Assembly (NCBI RefSeq): GCF_964340395.1
Contig: NC_135552.1
Location: forward strand, 26,978,181-27,042,180
Direction: 5' to 3'
DNA from: Glandiceps talaboti
Lineage: Eukaryota > Hemichordata > Enteropneusta > Spengelidae
Length of the DNA stretch: 64,000 bases
Shown: in pieces, positions 1-12,207 of the stretch
How positions within the stretch are numbered: position 1 is the first letter of the stretch
Layout: every line of letters begins with the position of its first letter
Program-made: the position numbers and the translations under genes
Notes under the pieces: model-generated
Seen by the model: only the letters and a program-made list of their open reading frames with translations
Databases searched by the model: none
Told to the model about the DNA's origin: nothing

Positions 1-420
1 CTAAATACATAATGTCAAAAAGTTAACCTAAAGGCCTGAAATTCACAGAGTCAAAACATAATACCCAAAAGTGATGATTGAAAACCAGAAGTTGTGAGTT
101 CAGAATGTCAAAAGTGCAATGCAAAAAAGTTCACTGCATCAAAAGTGTAATGCAAAAAAACTCTTAATTAAACTAATACTTAATACCAGAACAGTAGTGA
201 TCAGAAGTTCACTTTGTCAAACATACAAAAAAATAGTAATCTAAGTCCAGAAGTTCACTTTGTCAAAAGCATGATGCAAAGCTAGCAGAGGTTTTAAGCC
301 AGAAGTTTGCTGCATATAAAGTACATACAACAATGCAAGAAAAGAAGTAATTTATTAAAGACCGGAAGTTTACTGTGTCAAAAGCATACAATATACAAAA
401 GGTTTAACATAGCGTATAAA
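1..420. repeat. degenerate tandem repeat, ~60 bp period
   Basis: Variants of 'cagaagttcactttgtcaaa' followed by 'gcataatgcaaaa' recur at about 45, 90, 130, 205, 250, 300 and 365. The copies are diverged and unevenly spaced. The array looks like an old minisatellite upstream of, or in an intron of, the gene whose last exon is at 1385. I see no coding content. Confidence 0.6.
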
Positions 421-627
421 TAATTGGAGTATTGTGACATCATCCATGGTTATATACACAGTTTAGTTTTTAATAGGGGTTGTATTTGAGTGCACTCACA
501 TTGTACATGTATAAATCCTTAGCCCAGAGACTTGGCTATCTGGTTTGAAAATGATGTTCATATTCTGTCAAGCCACATTTATGGCAAGTCTCTTGGTTAT
601 AAGAATATGAGCTGATATATCCAACCC

Positions 628-805
628 TAGCACTATGGGCAGACCAGTTTATCCAAACTGAATCCTGGTACTCCACAACATGGGCATACCAGTTTATCCA
701 ACCCTAGCAACATGGGCAGACCAGGTTATCCAACCCTAGCAACATGGGCAGACCAGTTTATCCAAACTGAATCCTGGTACTCCACAACATGGGCATACCA
801 GTTCA
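628..805. repeat. short minisatellite, nested units
   Basis: The phrase 'atgggcagaccagtttatcc' alternates with 'atgggcataccagtt', and a longer block containing 'aactgaatcctggtactcca' occurs twice (about 655 and 765). A ~33-bp unit therefore lies inside a longer ~110-bp unit. Confidence 0.7.
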
Positions 806-1384
806 AAAGCGTTTTGACCTTGGATCATATCCCTTTCAATTAGTCCAGAGAATTGTTATCATGGTCTCACATCCCAACCTGGAAAGGTAGCCTGACATTA
901 GACAAACTCAGAAATCTCAACAACTTTAGTTTCAAACTACCACATACAACAGGATGACCTAATTGTATCTTTTATTATGCATTCACTACATAACATAAAT
1001 TATCATCAGATTTCAACTGCTGTTTAATCACAAGGCTACCTGTATTTACTACATACATTTGTCCACTCAATTTATCTTGTTAGCTTGTATTATGATTTGT
1101 GAGTAAATGAATGACTTTAAGTCTTTGACAAACCAAACAAAATAATAAAATGATTCCAGCTGTGAGGTAAATAATTAAGGTATTAAACACAGTACTCAAA
1201 TAATATTGTACCTCACCCATTCTCTCTGGTATTCATATTAAAATTTATTACTCAAAATGTATATTTTACTTGAAATATACAATAATTTATACAAGTTAAT
1301 AGTTTTTGTACGTATACAGAAAATTTATTACGTTATTATCAATGACTTTAATAATTCTAGCAAATTTGAATTTATGTTTTATAG

Positions 1385-1883
1385 ATACCAGGCACCAAAC
1401 TCAGTAGATGCCCTATGGTCAGTGGAGTCACATGATAAGGATACACCAATTAGAACAAAGAGAAAACAATCTGCCCAGAAAGGCAGAGGACCAGAGAAAA
1501 GACAACAACACAAACAACAAAGTAAAAAGGTTCAGCAGTTCCAGCAAGCTGGTTGTCATGGAGATGGTTCTCATGACAACAGGAATAAACAACATAAGGG
1601 AAGGAGCAGTGGCGGTGATACAAGTGATGTTGATATGAGAACACACGAAGGTCCTAGAACTGAGAAAGAATCCAGTGAAAGAGATTCAGACTATAACAAG
1701 AAACAAAAAGCTAAACATCACAGACCAAGTTCACAAATAGGAAGAGGGTCATACAGGGGAGGCAAATGGGATCACCAGGAAACCAGAGGGGCTGGAAGGG
1801 GGAGGGGGAACATCAAAGAGTACAAAAGCACAGACACAAAACAAGATGTGAAAAGGGAGACAGAAGAAAGCAAAGACTCGTGA
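1385..1883 (+). CDS. 3'-terminal exon of an unidentified gene; basic Q- and RG-rich tail
   Basis: An AG acceptor after a T-rich stretch (ending at 1384) opens a frame of about 166 codons that closes with TGA at 1881-1883. The translated tail begins YQAPNSVDALWSVESHD. It then becomes low-complexity: Lys/Arg/Gln-rich clusters (KRQQHKQQSKKVQQFQQ), an acidic/Ser stretch, and RG patches (GRGSYRGG, GAGRGRGN). Such tails are common in RNA-binding proteins, but no folded domain is visible and I do not recognise the gene. The exon starts with the last base of a codon, so the upstream exon should end in phase 2. A poly(A) signal lies about 105 bases after the stop. No other exon of this gene can be identified in the window, so the 5' part is probably outside it. 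Confidence 0.6.
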
Positions 1884-1988
1884 AACATTGAAACATCACT
1901 CCAGATAAAACACATATGAATGGCTAACCCAAATAACAATATAATTATGTTCATATTTTAGTGTACACTGTCAATTGTATATGATGTG

Positions 1989-1994
1989 AATAAA
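1989..1994 (+). terminator. poly(A) signal AATAAA
   Basis: A canonical AATAAA lies 105 bases after the TGA at 1883, at the expected distance for a short 3' UTR of the RG-rich exon. Confidence 0.6.
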
Positions 1995-2061
1995 CACAGT
2001 CATTTAATTACAACCTGGTACAGACTTGTGTCATTCATGTTCTACTCCCCAAACTATAGTT

Positions 2062-2250
2062 GTCCGTTGCTGAGTGGTTTAAACACTGGCCTATCTCTTT
2101 GATCTTGCCACTGTGGTTCAAACCCTGGTCTGAGTGTTTGAGTGTTTACATGGAGTTTGCCACTCTGACGAGTGTTTGACTATACCAAACAATTCAGCTG
2201 TGATTTTCATCAGCACACACCTTTCCTCTGTATTAACACTTCTCTCACTG
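2062..2250 (+). repeat. tRNA-derived SINE head (candidate)
   Basis: 'gttgctgagtggtttaaaca' resembles a pol III box A and 'tggttcaaaccctggtctga' resembles a box B about 45 bases later, as in Leu/Ser-type tRNA. The anticodon arm does not fold convincingly and unrelated sequence follows, so this looks like a SINE and not a tRNA gene. A weaker reverse-orientation match, with 'ccagaccacagtggtaagag', lies near 3800. Confidence 0.45.
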
Positions 2251-2334
2251 GACTTCTTGGGAGACAACTTTGTTAAAACTTATAGAAATATTCGGTATAA
2301 ATAAGGATTATGTAAATTACGTTTAGTGAATGGA

Positions 2335-2905
2335 TGGATGCAGTGTTACAAAAATCTAGCAGATTTATATACCACATGGCCAATAGTAGCAGTATTGTAT
2401 AGTTTCTATTTCCATTCTAACCATTCATATAAGTCTTCACAAATATGCCAATTCCTTATATGCAAATTTACTCTGGAGAAAGCTCTATTTTTTATTTTAA
2501 AAAACAAAAACATAGATGTTGGAGAGAGACATTGAGTCTGTGACCACAAATCACTGACACATAGATGATGTATTGTTGTACAACAGTGGAATGTTGGTAA
2601 CATTGTATCAAAGTTGTTTCCTCTTGCTAAATATAGCTACATGTTTCACCACTTCCAGTTTCCATTATGATAAATATGGGGAATACTGCATGCCTCCATC
2701 TTTGAAATAACAATTATTTTCCTGTGATTTCAACAATTGAGGGGGTGGTAAAATATTGTTCTTTTTTCCAACCTTGACTAACATAAAAAATACTAGTTAG
2801 GTAATATAACTCAAAACAATTGGACTATAGCAATTGATCATAACATGTAGTCTCTGTCACTTCCTGGGGATATTTTTGTCAAGGATTTATTTTCTAATTC
2901 TAAAA
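2335..2905. repeat. duplicated segment, copy A
   Basis: This stretch is closely similar, in the same orientation, to 4153-4750. Shared landmarks include 'tggccaatagtagcagtatt', 'ttggagagagacattgagtc' and 'acaattgagggggtggtaaa'. At its right end it matches the end of the candidate minus-strand exon at 4661-4861, but here the frame is broken. It looks like a truncated dispersed repeat or segmental copy. Confidence 0.85.
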
Positions 2906-4152
2906 AATATTTTTTTGCAAAATAATTATGATGAATTTCTTGTTGACACTAATTTATTGTCAGCAGTTGCACAGTCAAAAAAAATGATTGGATAGAAAGA
3001 CCCCATCTTGTCATTTGAAAAAATCGAATTTGTCATGCATTAATTTTCAGATTCCCAAATAAATTTTGTCAACAAATATTGGGTGTTATGTTGTAGATCA
3101 TGATGGATTTCCTTTTGAAAATAATGTACTGTTATAAATTAGTCAAAAAACTGAACTGAAGAAAAGACGTACCTCAACATATCATTTGAAAACTAATCAC
3201 TTCATCAACAAAAAACATCACAAAATATGTATTTTAACATTAATTATTTAGATCGCTTTGATGCAACGACAATGGCCTTTTCAACATTTTGAAATGACAT
3301 GAATATTCATGGGGTTCTGAATTAGCTGTACTGTTGATGAAAGCACAGTTGGAAATTGAAATACATTCACTAATTGTCCAGAGTCCTTGTACCACAGTGT
3401 TAAAGCAGTTAAACCAGAATACCCTGGGAAAACGTGCCTTGTTCGGTGGGGTCAAACAGAGTATCACCCTTTTAACACACAAATCTAGTTAATTCTTCAA
3501 TCAAAGCGCAATGTTGAACTAAATCAAAATAGTTGTATTAAAATAGGCATATGAGCTAAATACCCGGTCACCAACAAACCTTGATGCATCAATTAACTAC
3601 AGTTTTTGTCGTAAATTTCTAACGATATAAAAATATTCAAGAGGGTCTGCAATAATATTATAATGATATATACAATATATACAGTCACCACTTTTTGCAG
3701 TGCTCAAGTGTTAAAGGAAGTAGAAACTGGAGAACCCGGGGAAAACCTCGCTTTTCTTACATACATATAGGAAACCTTTTAATCCAAGTCAGCCAACTCT
3801 GGCCCAGACCACAGTGGTAAGAGGCACACAAGCTAACTGCTTTGCCACTGACATCATTTACAATAGCTATTCATGCCGGGAAAGTGTTTCTAATCAAAGA
3901 TATTCTCACAGGCATTTCAGAATGATCAGCCAAATTTCTACATTCAGTCGTCATATTGCATACTGTATTGTTATTTTAAATACAGTATTTGTATTCTGTT
4001 TTTACTTGTAAAGAATCAGCGCACCATAATGTCTTATCCTTATTTACCAATATTTGTGTGAACAAGATAAAAAATACGTTTTGTGCCAAACTCTTTCAGT
4101 AAGGTTAGGTGAAATTGGCTATCAAGATTATGTATAATGCTTGTTAATGGCT

Positions 4153-4750
4153 TGATGCAGTGTTACAAAAACCTAACAAAGTTAAACAGATTTATATACC
4201 ATATGGCCAATAGTAGCAGTATTGTATAGTTTGTATTTCCATTCTAACCATTCATACAAGTCTTCACAATATGCCAATTCCTTATATGCCAAATTTACTC
4301 TGGAGAAAGCTCCATTTTTTATTTTAAAAAACAAAACAAAACATAGATGTTGGAGAGAGACATTGAGTCTGTGACCACAAATCACTGACACATAGATGAT
4401 GTATTGTTGTACAACAGTGGAAATGTTGGTAACATTGTATCAAAGTTGTTTCCTTGTGCTAAATATAGCTACATGTTTCACCACTACTTCCAGTTTCCAG
4501 TATGATAAATATGGGGAATACTGCATGCCTACCTCTTTGAAATAATAATTATTTTCCTGTGATTTCAACAATTGAGGGGGTGGTAAAATATTGTTCTTTT
4601 TTCCAACCTTGACTAACATAAAAAATACTAGTTAGGTAATATAACTCAAAACAATCGGACTTATAGCAGTTGATCATAACATGTAGTCTCTGTCACTTCC
4701 TTGGGAAAATTAACAACTTTTGTCATGGATTTATTTTCTAATTCCAAAAT
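4153..4750. repeat. duplicated segment, copy B
   Basis: Second copy of the segment at 2335-2905, about 1.8 kb away in direct orientation. It carries small indels, including extra bases 'cctaacaaagttaaacag' near 4171. Its right part overlaps the 3' end of an open minus-strand frame. Confidence 0.85.
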
Positions 4751-4861
4751 AAAATGATACAAAATTTCCCCATCACAAAAACGCATGTAATGTTCATCTT
4801 GTAGGTTTAAACACATTTCAATCTCATACAGGACCTCAGAGTGTTCATTGTCCAAAGGTAT
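4661..4861 (-). CDS. candidate 3'-terminal exon, unknown protein
   Basis: On the minus strand a good acceptor (pyrimidine-rich 'ctgtcttcacttgattgcag') ends at 4862. It is followed by 66 open codons and TAA at 4661-4663. The translation starts IPLDNEHSEVLYEIEMCLNL and is rich in Glu, Leu and Asn, with a protein-like composition. I do not recognise it and find no upstream exon. The last ~90 bases are shared with the decayed copy near 2820-2905. It could be the last exon of a gene, a pseudogene piece, or a coding fragment of a dispersed element. Confidence 0.3.
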   Translation of the reverse strand: MPLDNEHSEVLYEIEMCLNLQDEHYMRFCDGEILYHFILELENKSMTKVVNFPKEVTETTCYDQLL

Positions 4862-4899
4862 CTGCAATCAAGTGAAGACAGAGTCAAGTGTGCCGACAG

Positions 4900-7800
4900 C
4901 CATCATATAAAATATACTTCATTTGATGTGATTAATTTTTAAATATTTTATCTACCTGGATGCTAATGATAATTTGTCATCAAAATGTTACCATAGCAAC
5001 CAATATTTACAAGGCATTAGGTCATGGTGTTCCAAAAGTAATTACGTTTAAGTTGCCTTCTGCATATGACTGACAATGTCACCTTCAAAATTAGATGCAC
5101 TCCTTTTGAAACCGTGTAGTCTGCACTTCCTCCACACAAATTATTTTAGCATTTAATTCACTTTTACTTTTCACAAACTTTGTTTTTATTTATTTATTTT
5201 TTTCCATAAGAAGGAAAAAGGAATACAAAACAAAACGTACAAACAAACAAACAAACTGAATCACTTACATGTCGAAATATTGAAGCGGCTCCTGTTTATC
5301 AATATTTTTACCAAGTATATTCCTAAAAGATCTTATTTGTATTTATAAATTAATGTAAGACTTGAATCCAATAATATGTTGTACGGTGTTTGAATACTTG
5401 CATCTAAAAATGAAACTTTATTTGGGACCAAATTATTTGGCCTAATACCTGTTTATTACTTATTGATCGGAAAATCTATGAAATTTACGGAAATTTCAAA
5501 GAAGGTCTCCAGACAACAAGGTTGAAAGGATTTACATTGCAACTACCTGTTTCAGTTGTAACTTACACCTGTTACTCATTATGCAAATATGTAATTAAAC
5601 CATCCCATAAAAACTTCAATATTGACATTTGATTTCTATAGAAAGATCAAGTCTGCCTATTGAAAAATACATGTTTCAATCTCTTGAAACTGTCAAAAAA
5701 TTAAGTCAAAAATTAAGTCTTATTCATCCTGCACCATCAGGACAACTAACTGCCATACAATGATTATTGGGACAGCTTCTAATTTACATCTGACATTGAA
5801 TGTCAACATTTGAAGAGTACTGTGCATACCAAATTTTATTTGAAGTTAATTCTTGAACATAAAAAGCTGATCAGTCTGTTTGCATGATGAAATGAAATCA
5901 AATGTGTTCACAGCAAGAGAATGGGCCATGTGGTCTACACATCCAGGGTCCTTATTTTACATCATCATCATTATTGTTGTGTTTTTCTCACAGCTTACAA
6001 TTCATAAATAAATCATAGAATAAATGCTGTAAGCAGTGAGTAGCTATCATCAACTCACTCCCTAATACAGCATGGACAACTGTTGCATTTCTAGTAAATC
6101 AGTTGTTTTGCCCAATAAATATGTCGTGCGTGCAAGAGATATATGTATTTTAGCGATAAATAACTGGAATGATTAACATGTAATTATTTGTTTTCTTCTC
6201 AGCCTGTTTGCAGACAAGCCATGGCCTTGTTTTGATGTACTATATAGACATTAATCAGACAAGATGTGAATGAACTACTGAACTCATAGTATCCCATTTC
6301 TCATACAAAAATCATGCATTTTGTCGCATTAGATATTGTATGCAGACAACATGACCTATGTAATCTGTTTATCCATAACGTCATAATGTTGGCTTCAGTA
6401 TATATCCATGTGTCTCTCTCTTGATATTTTTTTTTCTCCCAAGCCATCCAAATTCCAATTTACAGTAGCAGTAATATATGATCTTACTATCTATTCCTGT
6501 AAACTTCAAAATTCAAGTTTTTTGTCAGTATGGTTTAAACATTCACGAGTCAATTTACATAAATTTATATAATAGTTTAAATGATAGTCAAATTTGTAGT
6601 ATTGTTTGAATATTCATGAGTTGATTTACATAAATATGTAGTATTGTTTGAATATTCATGAGTTGATTTACATAAATATGTAGTATTGTTTGAATAATTA
6701 TGGGTCATTTACATAAATTTGTTTCATTTATTTGTTTGTTGTTTGTGAAAAATATCCATTTAATGAAGTGATTGTACATGTTATCAGCCCGGATGATTGA
6801 AATAATGTTAACTTGTATATGACTCCTGTAAACATTCCGAAATTTGTATGTTTAACACTAACTTATCAAAATGTACAAAAACTAAGACGTCCTATGGGTA
6901 ATAATTGGTTACCTCCCGTTAGGCTTAGTCTGGCCAAGTGTCATTCTTCAGTTTTAATCGAGTTTTTACTTCATTAATATAGTCTAACAGAAACAACAAA
7001 TCAGTTCCAAATAAAGTAGATATGACCTGATCCGAATCAACACAATTATTGACTTGACTAAAATGATTAATTGCAAATTAGTAATAAAAAAAATACCACT
7101 ATAGTAAACTGCACATGCTGTATGAGGTAGTTTATAATATTATCTTAACTAATGTTACAGATTACTTTATTACCAGAGCCAATCAAGATTATCATAAATC
7201 ACTGCAATTTAGATTGTTGCAAATTGTCCCCGAACTCTATTACAAATGTTTAGGTTAATGTATATTTAGAAAATATGAACATGTTGATAACATTCAAAGT
7301 TTATATTATATAATCTCTCCATATTTTAGGGGCAGATTTACTAGTAATTGGGTCAAATGAAGGTTAACTATTAATTCTTTAGTTGTGGGCTTTGTCAGTC
7401 TGATTAAATTGAAATATACAATGATGAATGTTTGATTTGCACTATTTGTCGCATCTCCCATATATTTTACTTGTAAACTTACATGTATGTGTTCTATATA
7501 TCCTCATGTGTGTAAACTTACGTCGGGCAAAGAGCTAGGTGGGATAAACACATCCGATGTATTGAAAAGAATTAAAAGACATTTTCAAGCACGGTAGACA
7601 GAAATACAGTTTCCTGCTTGTTTTGGAAGTCTGAAAATGCGAAAATACTATTTAATGATATTTTCTCAAAAGTACGGAGACTTGTGTATTCCGTAATATT
7701 GTCCTTATCTAAAAGATAGAAATAGATTTGAGTTCCGAAAGGTGTTTCCATTGAAAATAAATTTAAAGTTTTTGAAATTTGATTGGATTCCAATTAGAAA

Positions 7801-8900
7801 TGTCAACATTGTAACGTAATTCGAATTTAGTCGTTTTTTTAAACTCATATTTGCCTTTCCATTTGTATAGTGTTAAGTTGTGAAACAGTTGTCAATGCTG
7901 TCGTAAGTGTAAAGCAAGATTTTGTCTGAAACTACGAGATTTCTCTCACGAATTCACTTTCATTGCAACATTGCGCAATTTCTGAAAGGACTTCGATGCG
8001 CACCTAACATAGATGTAAAGCCAAGACAGGGACTCAAGACTTGAAATTCACCCCTGCCTGTCAATTTGAAGAACTATAGGCTATGTTACAAGTGATGTTC
8101 TGATTGTTTTACATGTAATTGTCGCTTGCAAATCAAGGACGAGCGAAAATTAAGAAAAAATGTCACTTAGGTCAGGATCAGGATAGCGGAAATAGTGTAG
8201 TAGCGTTTAATTCCTGCAAGTCTACGGTTTTGCTACCCCTACAACTAAACAACGAAACAGATAAAAAATATAATGAAGCATTTTGGTTCATCTTGTTCTC
8301 GTTTTCAACGTCACTTGTTTTCATTTGTCGTATTATAGTGAGGACATTAACCCGAACATCAGGACTGATTGGGTCAATGTACTTCAATGAACTCCCATAC
8401 ACAGAATTCATCATTGTTAGTGTTGTTATTAATTATTTATTGTGGCTTTGTTTACATTGATTCTGGTTTATCTCTATCGTCTAATGAGTCTTCTTTTTTC
8501 TTTTTCTTTTTTTTGGGGGGTGGGGGGTTAGTATTTCGTCACTTACTATAATAGTATATGTATCATATTTACACAGACTCGACAGACAATAATGCCACAG
8601 GTGTTGTTTTTATGTTATTTCTGGCAAAACAAAACTAATTAAAAGCATCTGGGTTTGCTGAAGCCATCTGTACGAATATGTACGGTGACAGACGGCCACC
8701 TGGTTGTCTTGATATGACGTTTCTGATTGGTTCATTCTAGCTGCTGGGAAATAGGGATAAATTATTACGTCGCCTTTTTCATCAACAGGCACTGCGTCAT
8801 GGTTGTTGTTTTGCGTGCGATACGTGGTGTAAAGTGTTACGTCTTTTTTTCTGTGGGTTGAGTCGTAAGATTATTTATAGCCATAGTCAAGTTACAAGTA
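4900..8900. other. gene-free stretch
   Basis: No exon-like open frame with splice signals was found on either strand. The region is AT-rich. It includes a short 42-bp tandem repeat (listed separately) and homopolymer runs near 6427 and 8490-8527. Confidence 0.5.
6541..6735. repeat. 42-bp tandem repeat, about 3.5 copies
   Basis: 'tgtttgaatattcatgagtt' followed by 'gatttacataaatatgtagt' repeats with a 42-bp period from about 6595 to 6710. A diverged copy lies upstream at 6530. Confidence 0.8.
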
Positions 8901-8989
8901 AAATACATTAAGGTCTTTAGTTAGTGGCATTACAGGATATGCTCTTCTCCACAAAGGTTTCTTCACTTCATACCTTCTGTTCTTCAATT

Positions 8990-9100
<111 letters not shown>

Positions 9101-10043
9101 ATACAGTATGTCCCCTTTCTGACATGTTCTCTGTCTTTCTTATACGCAATGTGTGCGTTTTTGTTCCTATATCTCAAGTTTACACATTGCAGAAGGATCT
9201 CACATTTATTTGTGTGTGTTTATCCTCTAAAGATGTCTTTTACCGTTACGTATTGACTTCATGCCAAACCGGTAGCAAGCGTCGTTTGATAGTTTATAGT
9301 TGAACTATTAATTTAAGATCATTCACGGGCAGCAAGTACTTCATTGATATATACGAGTTGAAGTTATGGGGAAAATCGCAATAGAGAAGTGGCGAAAACG
9401 TGTAATTTTAACAAATCTGTCGTCAGCAAACCAAGGAATGGTTATAATACGTACTTATAATTTTAACAAATATGTTATTTTATAATTTTACTAAAATTCC
9501 TTATATTGAAGTAATTCTCTTTATAATGATATCCAATTGTTGAAGATCTAGTTAGTATTTAGCATTTAAAAAATTGGTCGTGCTCGTCAGCACGAACACC
9601 CACGCATAATAATAATCAACCTATTTTTTGTACTTTTCTAGAACATGAGACCAGATCCCCGTACGTTCCCCGTGGCATCAAATACCTGTTGTTCATTTTT
9701 CGATACATGTACATGGTATTAAAAGATGCCGTATATTGATTATTTCATACGTCCATGTATTAGTGTTACAGCTAATAATAATTTTCGCGTATCAACAAGA
9801 TTTATTTTTATCTTGCGGAAATTAATTTATTCACTTATTTGACGCAACATCGTGTGTTTTCACGCCACGTCGTGACCTATCTCGTCATAGGCTTTTGCAC
9901 TATTCTTACATCGTGCGTTGATATAGTTTCAGATAGTATAATTTAGACGGTATTGTTGAGTGGGTTGTACCTTTAATAACTAAGTGATAGCAGTTTGTGT
10001 TCCGTACTTGACCATGTCAACCTATCTCGAGCATATATACACT

Positions 10044-10098
10044 TGTACCATCATAGACCCTACACGTTTCCACGTTTCGTGTAGGATCTATGGTACCA
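10044..10098. repeat. short inverted repeat (hairpin)
   Basis: 'tgtaccatcatagaccctac' is followed after a ~15-base loop by a near-complementary arm 'gtaggatctatggtacca'. The arms are about 22 bp with a few mismatches. It could be a MITE remnant or a hairpin in RNA. No gene context supports a function. Confidence 0.6.
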
Positions 10099-10240
10099 TT
10101 GATGCATTGACAGTAGAAGGTATTAGGTTTACACTGTATAGGATTGTGTTCTGTTTCATCACTGCCATGTAAATAATTTCAATTCAATGATATTTCGCAT
10201 TTTATTTGATGAAAATTGACAAGATTATTACCCCCATCTA

Positions 10241-10245
10241 TTTGT

Positions 10246-10276
<31 letters not shown>

Positions 10277-10564
10277 CGTCCGTCCGTCCGTCCGTCTATC
10301 TAACCAAGTAGCTATCTATCTATCTGTCTGTCCGTCCGTCCGTCCGTCTGTCTATCTATCTATCTATCTATCTATATCTATCTATCTATCCCTCTATCTG
10401 TCTATCTATCTATCTATCTACCTATCTAGCTATCTATCTATCTAGCTATATATATATCTATCTATATATATATATATATATATATCTATATCTATCTAGC
10501 TATCTATATATCTATCTATCTATCTATCTATCTATCTAGCTATCTATCTAGCTATCTATCTATC
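10241..10564. repeat. compound tetranucleotide microsatellite (GTCT/GTCC/ATCT)
   Basis: Blocks of TGTC, CGTC, TATC and TA repeats alternate over about 320 bases. The Ser/Leu/Tyr-rich frames here are repeat artefacts. Confidence 0.97.
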
Positions 10565-11491
10565 GTTTTAATTTATTTTTTCGCGCTGTTCACCTTCCCC
10601 TCCTCCCCAAACAACTTTTTGGTATTCTAACGTTGTCGTGGTCTATTATCGGATATGCTACCGACATGGAATTCTGCCACTGACCTATTTAGCAACACCA
10701 ATGATTGACATGGAGTTCAGAATGTGGTCTCGTTTTTTCTTGTTCCTTGGCCATGCCTTCATATTTCCCACCAGAATGTCAATGAAGAAGCAAGGAAGGT
10801 TTGAGACGCGTACACAATACAGCATTTTAGTTTGTAGTTTTGTGTAGGGTGTACAAGAGGTGTATAACAGTATATAGTTTGCTGTTTGTGCGATCAAATA
10901 TCAAACCAGTGAATGAATGAATATTCTGCAAACCCCTCGAGTGAACGTACAAGTTTATGAATGGGCATGCACCATCGTGACACTGGAAATGTCATGTGTT
11001 GGTGGTCGTATTTTACGATAGAACTCCCGATACTGCAGTAATCGTTGCGGTTTATATGTAAGACTGTAACAACATATAGAGTACGGCATTCGTACCCGAG
11101 CATAGCCGTCACCTTGGCATCTGTCTTCCCGTCGACAGTTGGAAAGGTACGGGAAAAGCTAACTGTGTCGTTCCTATGGTCACTGTTTATTTGAATATGC
11201 AAATTTGTTATTGTGGCTATTTATAATGGGTGGTCTTTGTCAACAATACCTTCAAGACAATGTAAGGAATGTTTCTGATCTTTACCGACTAGCTATTGAA
11301 TAATGGACATTTCCTCCCTCTATCAAGTTAACGAAACAAATTGTGCGTACACTTTCATGTTCTGTATCTGGTTGTTCTAGAACTACCCACACAAAATCCA
11401 TTTGATTCTTTTTCATAGAAAATCATAACGCAATCTGACTGCGTATAGGTGAATGCACGATGGTCAGGTCTGCGCAAAACTGATAAATAAT

Positions 11492-11600
11492 CACGTGCTT
11501 CTTACTGTCACATTATTGGTTGCCTAGACAAATCAGACAGATTCTACGTCACTCGATGAATATATAGTCAGACTGTCTGAGGGGTGCGCGATTATAAATA
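11492..11600 (+). promoter_or_regulatory. core and proximal promoter of the Bcl-2-like gene
   Basis: A TATA box (TATAAATA, 11593-11600) lies about 50 bases before the first ATG at 11650, placing a start site near 11620-11630. Upstream are an E-box CACGTG (11492-11497), a CCAAT box on the other strand (ATTGG, 11515-11519) and a CRE-like TACGTCA (11545-11551). The TATA call is strong by position. The upstream boxes are inferred from short motifs only. Confidence 0.6.
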
Positions 11601-11649
11601 ACACAGCCGAGTTCAAGCAGAGGTTGGTATTACATTTCGATCTCCACCG

Positions 11650-12207
11650 ATGCAGGGGCAGCAGCAACGGTGTGTAGGTGTTCGAAATTGGGTGAGTTGT
11701 AAAACGCAGAAGACAGTCACTTTATTCCGCGAATTCTTTGAACTAATTACTCATTCCTGCATGAGTTCCTCAAGCCAAAACGTTAACAACATGGTTAACT
11801 TTGAATCAAGGACGGTAGTCGTTGATTATATATTTTACAAACTGAACAGTCGAGGGTTGGAGTGGCCAACATGTCCTCGGCTGTCACCGCCGACCAAAGT
11901 CAATTTTACTATGAGAGCACTGGGAGACGAATTTGAGCAAAGATATAGGGACGTATTTCGAGGAATGTGTGACCAGCTGCATATTACACCTAGTACGGCG
12001 TACCCGATGTTCACGACAATCACAAACGAGTTGTTCACGGAAGGAGTAACGTGGGGGAGGATCGTCGCCTTGTATGCGTTCGGAGGTGCATTAGCAGTGC
12101 AGTGTGTTGAACGAGAAATGGCACAGTATGTTGACCGAGTTGTCGATTGGGTTACACAGTACACAGACAATAATTTGGCACAGTGGATCACCGAAAATGG
12201 AAATTGG
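11650..12207 (+). CDS. Bcl-2-like anti-apoptotic protein, exon 1 (BH4, BH3, BH1, part of BH2)
   Basis: This exon encodes the helical core of a Bcl-2 family regulator of mitochondrial apoptosis. In order it shows a BH4-like helix (RTVVVDYIFYKLNSRGLEWP), a BH3 motif (MRALGDEFEQRYRDVF, with the L-x-x-x-G-D signature), a BH1 motif (ELFTEGVTWGRIVALYAFGG, with the W-G-R core) and the start of BH2 (WITENGNW). BH4 and the full BH1 point to the pro-survival Bcl-2/Bcl-xL branch over Bax or Bak. The first ATG after the TATA-predicted start site is at 11650. In-frame ATGs at 11761 and 11791 are alternatives, and 11791 has the best Kozak context and places BH4 at the N-terminus as is usual. The exon ends in phase 0 at TGG|GTATGT, the conserved BH2 intron position of the family. 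With exon 2 the protein is 229, 192 or 182 aa depending on the start. Confidence 0.93.

Noticed and set aside
2062-2135. Possible tRNA gene
   Set aside because: Box A and B-like motifs are present, but the arms do not pair as a tRNA cloverleaf and SINE-like sequence follows.
8119-8460. 113-codon plus-strand frame with a hydrophobic segment
   Set aside because: It starts without an ATG, has no splice support and no recognisable motif, and an opposite-strand frame overlaps it.
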